A stretch of DNA of 64,000 bases from contig JAFAYP010000573.1 of assembly GCA_019240305.1 (NCBI GenBank), forward strand, positions 1 through 64,000, read 5' to 3'. The notes beneath the pieces are model-generated. The model was not told where the DNA came from. It saw only the letters and a list, made by a program, of their open reading frames with translations, and did not search any database. The first letter of the stretch is position 1. Every line of letters starts with the position of its first letter. The position numbers and the translations under genes are program-made. Shown in pieces: positions 55,804 through 64,000 of this stretch. The stretch is from Solirubrobacterales bacterium (GTDB lineage Bacteria > Actinomycetota > Thermoleophilia > Solirubrobacterales > Solirubrobacteraceae).

Positions 55804-57396
55804 TTGACCGAGGAGGTCACGATCCGTACCCAGACACAGGACGTGGCCGAGAACGTCGAGCCGCGCAAGGACTACACGCAGGCCGAGCGGGACAAGGCCG
55901 CCAAGGAGGGCGCGGCCCTCAGCGACGGCAGCTTCCCGATCTACAGCCAGGCGGACGCCGAGAACGCTTGGAGGCTGCGTAACAACGGCGACCACGCCGA
56001 GGCATCCGTGGTCGCGCATATCAAGAAGCGCGTCAAGGCGCTCGGGCTGAAGATGCCCAGTGACGACGACTCGCGAGCGCAGGCGAAGGACTGCTCGACG
56101 TGCGATGGCACCGGGAAGATCATGGACGGCAACCGCAAGTGCCCGGATTGCAACGGCACTGGTTCGCTTGCGAACGACGGCTCGGCTCCCGAGCAGCGGA
56201 CGCCGCTGAGGGCTCGGAAGCCTGGGCGCAAGGAGCGCCACCGGGCCGTCCCGCTCATACCCGAGGTCCGGCATTACAACGCCACTGACCTTGAGGTTCG
56301 CAGCGTCCGGGACTCCGACGAGATCATCATCACCGGCTCCGCCATCGTGTACGACTCCCCGTACGTCGTCCGGGACATCTTCGGCGAGTTCGAGGAGCGC
56401 ATGATGCCCGGATGCGTCGCCGACCTGCTCAATCGCGGGGTGGACTGCCGGCTGCTGCTCAACCACGAGGGGCTGGCGATGGCGCGCACCACCGCGCGGA
56501 CGCTCACCCTTGCCGACACGCCCCGGTCGCTGAACATTGAGGCTCGACTGGACGCCCGGCAGCATCTCGCGAACGACTTCGCGATCGCCGTCGAGCGGGG
56601 CGACATGAACCAGATGTCCGTCGGCATGGTCGTCAGCCTTGACGAGTGGGGCGACAACGGGACGCTTGAAACCCGGGACGTGTACAAGCTGGACAACCTG
56701 CTGGACGTGAGCGGGGTGACTTACCCGTGCTCGCCAAGCACGAATCTCGCGGTTGCGCAGCGCATGGCGATGGAGATGCCCGTCGAGTCGCGAGCGCGCG
56801 TCCGGCGCCTGTACGCGGACGTTCGTGCGGGCAAGGTGCTCTCGGACACGAATCAGGGCAAGATCGTGGAGGCCGCGAAGGCGATCCATACCGTCCTTTC
56901 GGCATCGGGCTTCGATCCTTCGAGCCTGATCGAGGCCGACGACAGTGCCGAGCCGGACGCGGCTGGCACGTTGAACGAGGATGCCTCGGTCGGGGGTGAC
57001 GTCGAAAATGGCGAGGGTTCGTCCACGGACGCGGCTGACGGCTCGGGTGACCTGAGCGGCAGCCTTCGTCAAGAGGATCCGGGCGAGAAGATCCGCGACG
57101 ACGAGCCGGTGGCGGCTGAGCGTCGCGACGATCCCACTCCCGAGGATCATGGCATCGCTTGGGGGCTGAAGGACCTCAAGGCCCAGATCGCCCAAGTGAA
57201 GGCGAGACAGCTCGCCGATCCGGACAACGCGACCGACCCGGACGACAAGGCCGTGATGGAAGCCATCAGCGCCGCCGAGGCGGCGATCGACAAGGCCATC
57301 GTCGCGCAGTCGAAGGATGGTCACGCCGACAGTCGGTCCAAGACTTTGACCGCGCTTCGCATCCGTGCGGAGGCGCACAAGCTGCGGGTCCTGTAG
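55804..57396 (+). CDS. HK97-family prohead protease with N-terminal DnaJ-like zinc finger
   Basis: IITGSAIVYDSPYVVRDIFGEFEERMMPGCVADLL..CRLLLNHEGLAMART..LNIEARLDAR; N-terminal CSTCDGTGKIMDGNRKCPDCNGTGS. Confidence 0.85.
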   Translation: MTEEVTIRTQTQDVAENVEPRKDYTQAERDKAAKEGAALSDGSFPIYSQADAENAWRLRNNGDHAEASVVAHIKKRVKALGLKMPSDDDSRAQAKDCSTCDGTGKIMDGNRKCPDCNGTGSLANDGSAPEQRTPLRARKPGRKERHRAVPLIPEVRHYNATDLEVRSVRDSDEIIITGSAIVYDSPYVVRDIFGEFEERMMPGCVADLLNRGVDCRLLLNHEGLAMARTTARTLTLADTPRSLNIEARLDARQHLANDFAIAVERGDMNQMSVGMVVSLDEWGDNGTLETRDVYKLDNLLDVSGVTYPCSPSTNLAVAQRMAMEMPVESRARVRRLYADVRAGKVLSDTNQGKIVEAAKAIHTVLSASGFDPSSLIEADDSAEPDAAGTLNEDASVGGDVENGEGSSTDAADGSGDLSGSLRQEDPGEKIRDDEPVAAERRDDPTPEDHGIAWGLKDLKAQIAQVKARQLADPDNATDPDDKAVMEAISAAEAAIDKAIVAQSKDGHADSRSKTLTALRIRAEAHKLRVL

Positions 57397-57408
57397 GGCC
57401 CGACAAAT

Positions 57409-57557
57409 CCCCGCGAAGCGGGGTGCCTCGCAGTACTTACGTACGAAGAGGCGAAGCCTCGCAGTACCGCATTCACGAGGTCCGGGAGTTCGCTCAGGCC
57501 AAGGCGAACAGTACCGCTCGCGGATGGTCCGGGAGGCGTGGTGTTCACATACACCAC
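57409..57557 (+). promoter_or_regulatory. Structured leader upstream of major capsid gene (three hairpins, one 12-bp direct repeat)
   Basis: CCCCGC-GAA-GCGGGG 57409-57423; GAGGC-GAA-GCCTC 57448-57460; GTGGTGT-tcacat-ACACCAC 57538-57557; repeat GCCTCGCAGTAC at 57425 and 57456. Confidence 0.6.
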
Positions 57558-57575
57558 AATGAAAGGAGTGGGTTC

Positions 57576-59120
57576 TTGAACCCGCTGAAGGCGCTCCTGG
57601 CGAAGCGCGATAGCGCCGGCCAGGAACTCGAGGGCATCCTCCGCGACCCGGAAACGGGCGAGGAGCGCGAGTCCCTCAGCGACGAGCAGGAGTCCCGGAG
57701 CACCGAGCTCCTAGGCGAGATCAAGGAGCTGGACTCCGAGATCGAGAGGGTCAGCGCCGAGGTCCGCAATCAGAAGATGATTGTCGAGGCTCGGAAGCTG
57801 GTGACGGGTGGCGTGGCTGCGGACGTGAGCGTCGAGGACGAGCCGATGGTCTATGGGCCGGGCTCGCCGAACTCGTTCTACGCGGACTTCATCACCCTGG
57901 ATCGGCGCACTGCGATCGATCCGCGGTATCGCGGTGCGCAGGAGCGCATGCTGAAGTGGTCCGATCAGGTGGAGCGTGAGATCGCCTCGGCGACCGCGTT
58001 CGGCAAGGACGCGGAGCGGCAGCTTCGCGAGATCTACCGGGACTCGTCTGTTGAGTTCACGCACAACGTGATGGCGGAGGTTCGCCAGCGCGGGAAGCTG
58101 GCTCGGGAGCTGAAGGACGGCGTCGAGTCGCGTGCGGTAACGACTGGCGGTGGCGCTACCGCGTCGGCGGCGGGTGGTGGTGCGGCGTCGTTCGTGACGC
58201 CGATCTTCGCTACCCCGTACATCCCGTACCGTGAGTACGGCCGGGCGTTCGCGGACCAGTGCTTCAAGGCTCCGCTGCCTGACTACGGCATGGCAATCTA
58301 CAAGCCGCAGGTGACCGGGCCGGCTGGCGTGGCTCAGTTCACTGAGGCCGGGGTTGTTACCGAGGTTGATCCGAGCGCCGGGTACGCGGTGGCGACGCTG
58401 GCGATCTTCGCTGGCGAGGTCACGCTGTCCCAGGTGGTGCTCGATCGCATGGCGCCGGACTACCGGTTCGATGTCATGTGCGAGGATCAGCTCAAGCGCG
58501 ACTACGATCCCAAGTTCGACAAGTACGTTCTCGCGCAGGCGTTGGCGAATGCCACGTCGCAGGCGTGGACGGGCAACGGTGGCGTGTTCACGCTGACCCC
58601 GCCGTCGGGCAGCCTGCCCGGCTCGGGTGGCTTCTATGGCCAGGTCAGCAAGGCGAAGGCCGCGATGCGCAAGTTGATCGGCACCGTTCTGAACCCGACG
58701 CACCTGTTCCTCGATCCGGCGCGCTACGAGTTCATCGCTGCGTGGTCGGATGCGCAGGGCCGGCCGGTTGTCGTGCCGGACTACGCGGGACCGTTCAACG
58801 CGCTGGCGAACAGCGGGAACGGTGACGCTGGCATTGAGGGCTACACGGGCACCCGGTTCAACGGGCTTCCGGTGTTCACCGATGCCAACCTGCCGACCAC
58901 GGGCGGCACGTTGAACTACGATCAGGCGCTCATCGGGTGCCTGGCCGAGGTTGAGGTCTACGAGGGTAACGCGATCAACCGCGTTCTTCCGCAGACGCTT
59001 GCTACGAATCTCGAGACGATTCTGCAGCGCTACTCGTACGCGACCGTTCTGGTCAACTACAACGGCGCGGTCACCTCGATCAATGGTTCGGGCATGTCGG
59101 CGATCAACTACGTCGACTAG
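57576..59120 (+). CDS. HK97-fold major capsid protein
   Basis: N-terminal coiled coil (EELEGILRDPETGEERESLSDEQESRSTELLGEIKELDSEIERV-like) then VTPIFATPYIPYREYGRAF...VVVPDYAGPFNALAN; TTG 57576 after gaaaggag. Confidence 0.85.
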   Translation: MNPLKALLAKRDSAGQELEGILRDPETGEERESLSDEQESRSTELLGEIKELDSEIERVSAEVRNQKMIVEARKLVTGGVAADVSVEDEPMVYGPGSPNSFYADFITLDRRTAIDPRYRGAQERMLKWSDQVEREIASATAFGKDAERQLREIYRDSSVEFTHNVMAEVRQRGKLARELKDGVESRAVTTGGGATASAAGGGAASFVTPIFATPYIPYREYGRAFADQCFKAPLPDYGMAIYKPQVTGPAGVAQFTEAGVVTEVDPSAGYAVATLAIFAGEVTLSQVVLDRMAPDYRFDVMCEDQLKRDYDPKFDKYVLAQALANATSQAWTGNGGVFTLTPPSGSLPGSGGFYGQVSKAKAAMRKLIGTVLNPTHLFLDPARYEFIAAWSDAQGRPVVVPDYAGPFNALANSGNGDAGIEGYTGTRFNGLPVFTDANLPTTGGTLNYDQALIGCLAEVEVYEGNAINRVLPQTLATNLETILQRYSYATVLVNYNGAVTSINGSGMSAINYVD

Positions 59121-59163
59121 CAGTAGGTAGGCTTATCCCCGGCTTGGCGGTCGAGGGGATAGT

Positions 59164-59230
59164 GCGCGCGCCGCTGGGGCGGCGAGGTCGGCTACGGCCT
59201 TGGGCTTGGGTTCGATTCCCGCCCGTGCGC
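59164..59230 (+). other. tRNA-like element of doubtful function
   Basis: Acceptor-like GCGCGCG/CGTGCGC pairing and T-loop GGGTTCGATTCCC; central arms fold poorly. Confidence 0.25.
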
Positions 59231-59231
59231 T

Positions 59232-59672
59232 TTGCGTGATCCATTGGTGTGCCGGTTCGTTCCTGCGCGCTGGCATGATGAGTACGCGTACGGCGAAGAG
59301 CTCTCCCGAGTGTGGGGCGAGGACTGCGTGATCGTGAACGTTGAGCACGACATGGAGTATTCCGATCGGCTCGCGCGCGAACTCGTGGCCTGCGACCATC
59401 CGCTCTGCACTCACGCTTACCGCATGCATCTGCCGCGGGAGTGCTGGGCGCACGGCGCGGTGGCGAACGCGGCCACGTTGACGGTGGCGTGGGGTAGCGA
59501 GGGCGAGGAGTGGGCCGAGTTCTCGGGCGTGGGCTTCTGCAAGATCGTGCCTTCGGCACGCGTCGCCCCGCTTGAACGCTGTCCGTGGTGGGAGGTTGAG
59601 GGGACCGTGAACGCGACAGTCCGCGGGCCTTGGCATGTGCATTGGCCCGCGGTGGAGCACTATCACCGATGA
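59232..59672 (+). CDS. Hypothetical phage protein
   Basis: LVCRFVPARWHDEYAYGEELSRVWGEDCVIVNVEHDMEYSD; compact ORF. Confidence 0.6.
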   Translation: MRDPLVCRFVPARWHDEYAYGEELSRVWGEDCVIVNVEHDMEYSDRLARELVACDHPLCTHAYRMHLPRECWAHGAVANAATLTVAWGSEGEEWAEFSGVGFCKIVPSARVAPLERCPWWEVEGTVNATVRGPWHVHWPAVEHYHR

Positions 59673-59854
59673 GCGACATTTACGATCGGATGGACCCGAA
59701 GGTGGGCGCCGTCCAGCGGGAGTTCAATCGCAAGCGCCTAGCGCAGCTCAAGGCCGAGGGCCTGGAGCGCCAGCGTCGCCTGCGGCTCGTCGCGGCACTG
59801 CATTGTCACCCGGGGCCCGGTGAGTCGGGGTGGTCGGATCGGCGCCGCACGTGA
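59669..59854 (+). CDS. Small hypothetical phage protein
   Basis: MSDIYDRMDPKVGAVQREFNRKRLAQLKAEG; ATGA overlap. Confidence 0.5.
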   Translation: MSDIYDRMDPKVGAVQREFNRKRLAQLKAEGLERQRRLRLVAALHCHPGPGESGWSDRRRT

Positions 59855-60549
59855 TCTCGCTGCTCGTTCCGACGCGTGGGCGCCCTCACAATATCCGTAG
59901 GTTCGCGGAGAGCGTCGAGGCGACCGCATCTGCCCTAGTGGAGGTCGTGTGGTGCGTGGACGATGACGACGTCGAGTCCTTTGACGCAGTGATCCAGTGC
60001 AACGAGTGCGCCGAGATGACGAGCCATTGGCTGCTCGTGGCCCCGCGCGTAATCCCGTGCAAGCGCTGGAACGATGCGTGGCGTGCCGCCAATGGGAGCA
60101 TCTTCGGCATGTTCGGCGACGACTGCGTGTTCCGGGCGTCGGGCTGGGACGAGATGGTCGAGCATGCGTTCGCTCGGTACCCGGACGGTATCGCGCTCGT
60201 GTACGGCCCCGACGGCTTTCGCAACCAGGCGCACGCGAGCCACCCCTTCCTCTCCCGCCAGTGGACGGATGCCCTGGGCGGCGCGACCGTCGAGTTCTTT
60301 AGTCAGGACTGGAACGACACGTGGATGAACTACCTCGGCGACGCGGTGGGGCGGCGCCACTACATCCCGGAACTCAGGATCCAGCACCTGCACCCCGACG
60401 ATCCGAGCTTGGGGGTGCCGGAGGACGATACCTACCGGCAGAACCGAGAGCGGTGCGTCCGCGACCGAAATGCGGAGCGCTACGCGAGCACTGAGATGCA
60501 GCAACTGCGCGAGCAGGACGTGGCAAGGCTGCGGGCGGTCATGCGGTGA
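59830..60549 (+). CDS. Glycosyltransferase (GT-A fold like)
   Basis: ISLLVPTRGRPHNIRRFAESVEA...VEVVWCVDDDD...IFGMFGDDCVFRASGWDEM. Confidence 0.78.
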   Translation: MVGSAPHVISLLVPTRGRPHNIRRFAESVEATASALVEVVWCVDDDDVESFDAVIQCNECAEMTSHWLLVAPRVIPCKRWNDAWRAANGSIFGMFGDDCVFRASGWDEMVEHAFARYPDGIALVYGPDGFRNQAHASHPFLSRQWTDALGGATVEFFSQDWNDTWMNYLGDAVGRRHYIPELRIQHLHPDDPSLGVPEDDTYRQNRERCVRDRNAERYASTEMQQLREQDVARLRAVMR

Positions 60550-61499
60550 TTCTCGTCTGCGGCGCGGGCGGCTTCATCGGGGGCCACCTGGTGGAGCGGC
60601 TGCTGGCCGACGGCAAGGAGGTCCGCGCGGTTGACATCAAGCCGTGGGCTGCGTGGTGGCAGACGTATGCCGATGCTCAAAGCGTGTCGCTCTGTGACCT
60701 TCGGGATCCGATGGCATTCGTCGGCTCTGTGCGCGGGATCGATGCGGTCTACAACCTTGCGTGCGATATGGGCGGCATGGGCTACATCGCGGCCCATAGG
60801 GCCGATTGCATGCTGTCCGTGTCGATCAACACGAACCTGCTGCAGCGGGCTTGGCGCTGGGGCGTCGACCGCTACTTCTACAGCAGTAGCGCGTGCGTCT
60901 ATCCCGCCTATCGTCAGGCCCAGCCGGGCGCGGAGGGGCTGAAGGAGGCAGATGCTTACCCGGCCGATTGCGAGGACGGGTACGGCTGGGAGAAGCTGTT
61001 CTCCGAGCGACTGTGCCGTCACTTCGCGGAGGACTATGGGCTGGCGACGCGCGTCGCGCGCCTGCACAACTGTTACGGCCCGATGGGAACCTGGGCCGGC
61101 GGACGCGAGAAGGCCCCGGCCGCGATCTGCCGCAAGATCGCCCAAGCGCAGCGCTCCGGCCATCACGAGATCGAGATCTGGGGCGACGGCGAGCAGACGC
61201 GCTCCTTCATGCACGTTGACGACTGCGTGGAGGGCATCCTGCGCATCATGCGCTCGTCCATGTCCGAGCCGATCAACCTCGGCAGCTCGGAACTCGTTTC
61301 GATCAATCAACTCGTGGATGCCGTCGAGGCGATCGCCGGGATCAAGGTTCGCCGTCGCTACGTGGATGGCCCCGAGGGCGTCCGTGGGCGGGCTAGTGAC
61401 AACACGCTGATCCGATCGACCCTAGGCTGGGAGCCCTCGATCACGCTGGCAGAGGGGCTTCAGGGGACTTACCGCTGGATCTATGATCAGCTCGATTGA
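60546..61499 (+). CDS. NAD-dependent epimerase, GDP-mannose 3,5-epimerase-like
   Basis: GAGGFIGGHLVERLL Rossmann, NLACDMGGMGYIAAHRADCMLSVSINTNLL, YFYSSSACVYP, YGWEK. Confidence 0.85.
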   Translation: MILVCGAGGFIGGHLVERLLADGKEVRAVDIKPWAAWWQTYADAQSVSLCDLRDPMAFVGSVRGIDAVYNLACDMGGMGYIAAHRADCMLSVSINTNLLQRAWRWGVDRYFYSSSACVYPAYRQAQPGAEGLKEADAYPADCEDGYGWEKLFSERLCRHFAEDYGLATRVARLHNCYGPMGTWAGGREKAPAAICRKIAQAQRSGHHEIEIWGDGEQTRSFMHVDDCVEGILRIMRSSMSEPINLGSSELVSINQLVDAVEAIAGIKVRRRYVDGPEGVRGRASDNTLIRSTLGWEPSITLAEGLQGTYRWIYDQLD

Positions 61500-62157
61500 C
61501 CCGCCCGTGTTCATCACGGTGCGGGATCGTGTCGTGGACCTGTGCCGACTGGTCGCGTGGCTTGAGCGCGCCGGGCACCAGCGGATCGTCCTGCTGGACA
61601 ACGCGAGCACGTACGAGCCCGTCGTGGAGTACCTGCGCTCGACGCCGCACGATGTCGTCTGCTTGGGGAAGAACTTGGGCTCGCGGGCGCTCTGGCACGC
61701 CGGGCTGGCCCCACGCGACGAGTGGTTCGTGCTGACGGACCCCGACGTGGTTCCCTTGGACGACTGCCCGCACGATGCGGTTCGGTACCTGCACGATCTC
61801 CTGCTGCGCTACGGCGGCCCGAAGGCGGCGCTCGGCCTGTACTTGGGCGACGTACCCGGGGATCTCGGGTGCCTTCCGTGGGAGCGGCAGCTGCTGGATC
61901 CGTGGCCTGGCGACAGCTGGCGCGGCAGGCTTGCCCCGGGGGTGTTCGACTCGCTGTCGGACACGACGTTCGCCCTGTACCCGCCCGGAGGCGCGTTCGG
62001 ATATCACGCGCTGCGCACGGGGTGGCCGTACCAGGCGCGGCACATGCCGTGGTACGAGCCAGCTACGGACGAGGAGCGCGCCGAGCGCGCCTACTACCTG
62101 GCACACGCCAAGGGCGGCTGCGAGGGCTCAAGCTACAAAGACGGGCTGCAGGCCTAG
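61483..62157 (+). CDS. Second glycosyltransferase-like protein
   Basis: VFITVRDRVVDLCRLVAWLERAGHQRIVLLDNASTYEPVVEYL...WFVLTDPDVVPLDD. Confidence 0.75.
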   Translation: MISSIDPPVFITVRDRVVDLCRLVAWLERAGHQRIVLLDNASTYEPVVEYLRSTPHDVVCLGKNLGSRALWHAGLAPRDEWFVLTDPDVVPLDDCPHDAVRYLHDLLLRYGGPKAALGLYLGDVPGDLGCLPWERQLLDPWPGDSWRGRLAPGVFDSLSDTTFALYPPGGAFGYHALRTGWPYQARHMPWYEPATDEERAERAYYLAHAKGGCEGSSYKDGLQA

Positions 62158-62160
62158 GGG

Positions 62161-62361
62161 GTGCCGATGCGACTTCAGTACTTGTGGCGCTGCGCCAAGT
62201 GTGGCGAAACGCTGTGGAGTATCGGGCGCCCTGCGCCCTGTCGCCACAGGTCGGCCGTGTATCAGACCACGACCTCGCGGCCGGCCAGCAGGGCCGTGCG
62301 GCGTCGAGGCGCGGAGCTTGTCGAAACGACGGCTGCGCCCGAGATGGAGGTCCGCCGATGA
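62161..62361 (+). CDS. Small zinc-ribbon-like phage protein
   Basis: YLWRCAKCGETLWSIGRPAPCRHRS. Confidence 0.5.
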   Translation: MPMRLQYLWRCAKCGETLWSIGRPAPCRHRSAVYQTTTSRPASRAVRRRGAELVETTAAPEMEVRR

Positions 62362-62696
62362 GCTTCAGTCAGACGATTATCACGCACCAGTGGGCCAACG
62401 CGGATCTGACGCCCGCTAGCGGCTCTATCACCTGCGCGCTCACCAAGAGGATCACGAACGGTGGTGTCAGCATCGTGCCGGCATCCGAGGTCAGCGTGAA
62501 CCTCAACGGCAGTGGCGCGATCAGTCAGGCGCTGACCTCGAATGCCGACCCGGGGACGACGCCCACGGACTCGCAGTGGCGCATCGACGTGCGCGTGGCC
62601 GGCGCCACCGAGGAGTCGTATCTCATCACGGTGCCCCCAGGGCCGGGGACGGTCGACCTCGGGACGCTGCTGCCGGGCGCGGAGCAGATCCAATGA
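62358..62696 (+). CDS. Hypothetical phage protein (possible decoration/fibre protein)
   Basis: Beta-rich MSFSQTIITHQWANADLTPASGSITCALTKRITNGGVSIVPAS. Confidence 0.5.
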   Translation: MSFSQTIITHQWANADLTPASGSITCALTKRITNGGVSIVPASEVSVNLNGSGAISQALTSNADPGTTPTDSQWRIDVRVAGATEESYLITVPPGPGTVDLGTLLPGAEQIQ

Positions 62697-63073
62697 GCGC
62701 GCGACACCATCGCCACGACACGAGCCCGTTCGGGTCGGACCGGTTCGGCTGCGCGGCTGAGCGGTTCGCCCGGCTCTTCGGCACGCCGCGGTTCATTGTG
62801 GCGCAGACGGGCGTCGTCATCGCGTGGATCGCGGTCAACGGGGCGGCGGTCGCGCTGCGATTCGACCCGTATCCGTTCATCCTGCTCAACCTGCTGTTCA
62901 GCACGCAGGCGGCCTACGCGGCGCCGCTGATCCTGCTGGCGCAGACGCGTCAAGCGGATCGCGAGAGGCTGACGGCGGAAGCGGACGCGCGCCACCGGGA
63001 AGAGATCGCCGAGCGGCACTCGGAGATGCTGCGAGAGCTCCGTGCCCTCGTGGCCGAGGAGGGGCACCAGTGA
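62693..63073 (+). CDS. DUF1003-like membrane protein
   Basis: FGTPRFIVAQTGVVIAWIAVNGAAVALRFDPYPFILLNLLFSTQAAYAAPLILLAQTRQADRERL. Confidence 0.78.
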   Translation: MSARHHRHDTSPFGSDRFGCAAERFARLFGTPRFIVAQTGVVIAWIAVNGAAVALRFDPYPFILLNLLFSTQAAYAAPLILLAQTRQADRERLTAEADARHREEIAERHSEMLRELRALVAEEGHQ

Positions 63074-63723
63074 GCTTCAACAGCAACGCCCTGTCGACGC
63101 AGTGGGGATCGTTCCTGGATTTGCAGAACGATCTCAAGCCCTTTTTGAATGTGCCGAGCTCTGACACGAGCCGCGATGTCGTCCTGCAGGACCTGATCGA
63201 CGGCATCTCAGAGTGGGTCCAGCTCGAGGCCGGCCGGCCGCTCGCGAAGACGCGGTTCGAGTTCAAGTTCGACGGCAACTCGGGCTGGAAGGGCTCGTAT
63301 CTCATGCTGCCGTACGTCCCGGTGCTCGAGGTTATCTCCGTCACCGAGTATTGGGGCTACTCCGGCCCGCACGTTCTGACGGAGCAGACGCCGACGAGCC
63401 AGGTCGACGGCTGGCAGTGCGAGTATCGCACCGGCCGCTTGACGCGCGTGTTCCAAGGCTTGATCCCCAAGCCGTGGTTCCCCGGCTCGGGGAACGTCAT
63501 CGTGGAGTGGGATGCGGGATTCAACCCGGTCCCCAAGAGCGTCCAGCTCGCCACGAAGGAGGCCATCAAGTGGTATTGGGACAACACGCAGCAGCACTCG
63601 CGCAGCCGCCCGTCGGGCCAGGACGAGTGGAATAGGCCCGACCCGTCGCAGTTCTGGGGTTCTGTGATGCCGGCGATGATGCGCCCGCTGCTTGAGCAGT
63701 ACGCGCAGGTAGGCATGGGGTGA
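63070..63723 (+). CDS. Head-tail connector (gp6-like)
   Basis: MSFNSNALSTQWGSFLDLQNDLKPFLNVPSSDTSRDVVLQDLIDGISEWVQLEAGRPLAKTRF...YWDNTQQ. Confidence 0.7.
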   Translation: MSFNSNALSTQWGSFLDLQNDLKPFLNVPSSDTSRDVVLQDLIDGISEWVQLEAGRPLAKTRFEFKFDGNSGWKGSYLMLPYVPVLEVISVTEYWGYSGPHVLTEQTPTSQVDGWQCEYRTGRLTRVFQGLIPKPWFPGSGNVIVEWDAGFNPVPKSVQLATKEAIKWYWDNTQQHSRSRPSGQDEWNRPDPSQFWGSVMPAMMRPLLEQYAQVGMG

Positions 63724-64000
63724 GTCGCCTTGTCAGCACGGTCCCGGGGGCGTTCGCGGCGTTCTACTCGCTGCTCGCCGCGGCGGGACAGGCGCAGAAC
63801 CCTCCGATCTCCGTGTTCGCCCAAGCGCTCCAGCAGGACGAGCCGAACTCGTACGTGCTGCTCGGCGGCTCCCCGGACGGGCAGCCGGGTATCCGGAACC
63901 ACTCCTTCGAGCCTGCCTCTCTGGGGTCGCTGAACCAGTATGAGACGTTCGAGCTTTGGGGCTACGCCACGGCGTACCTCGGCAGCTTCGATCCGGCGTC
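63720..64000 (+). CDS. Phage head-closure/tail-completion candidate (partial, runs off window)
   Basis: GTG 63720 SRLVSTVPGAFAAFYSLLAAAGQAQNPPISVFAQALQQDEPNSYVLLGG, open to end. Confidence 0.5.
   Translation, partial: MSRLVSTVPGAFAAFYSLLAAAGQAQNPPISVFAQALQQDEPNSYVLLGGSPDGQPGIRNHSFEPASLGSLNQYETFELWGYATAYLGSFDPA

Noticed and set aside
55042-57378. 778-aa minus-strand ORF
   Set aside because: Antisense to portal and prohead protease, no domain signal, GC-driven open frame
57159-59120. 653-aa start for the capsid ORF
   Set aside because: N-terminal extension overlaps the protease out of frame and runs through the hairpin leader; TTG 57576 with gaaaggag RBS is the better start
1-64000. Insertion sequences, transposases or rRNA operons
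   Set aside because: No transposase motifs, terminal inverted repeats with target duplications, or rRNA sequence recognised by eye

Overview
High-GC (actinobacterial-type) chromosomal segment in three parts. (1) ~0.3-31.9 kb, host accessory/metabolic genes. These include a PQQ locus: pqqABCDE with a 24-aa pqqA that the ORF track misses, a divergent M17 aminopeptidase, CaCA-type and MntP-type metal transporters, a PQQ-dependent alcohol dehydrogenase without an obvious signal peptide but with a lanthanide-type DYD motif, and a small PQQ-associated partner protein. Also present: a DrrAB-like ABC exporter with a GbsR/MarR-type regulator and a near-perfect operator, a Fur-like regulator divergent from a VIT1/CCC1 transporter, a frameshifted tandem histidine kinase/response regulator locus, a 2-oxoacid dehydrogenase E1a/E1b/E2 operon, a collapsed pntAB remnant, a GGDEF-EAL protein and an MFS transporter. 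(2) ~31.95-36.57 kb, a decayed integrative island bounded by two 28-bp copies of a tRNA-Arg(ACG) 3'-half sequence and containing two integrase remnants, a DHH phosphoesterase, an AAA ATPase and a DUF2442/DUF4160 pair. (3) ~36.57-64 kb, the left part of a large HK97-type siphovirus-like prophage or phage genome that runs off the window: CI/Cro-like switch with probably leaderless transcripts, GH27 alpha-galactosidase in the early operon, ERF/exonuclease/SSB, a protein with a two-variant 12-nt coding repeat, an out-of-place tailspike, possible DnaA boxes, terminase, portal, prohead protease with a DnaJ-like zinc finger, capsid with a structured leader, and a sugar cassette (two glycosyltransferases plus a GDP-mannose-3,5-epimerase-like enzyme). 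All product calls come from reading translations and motifs by eye; no database search was run.
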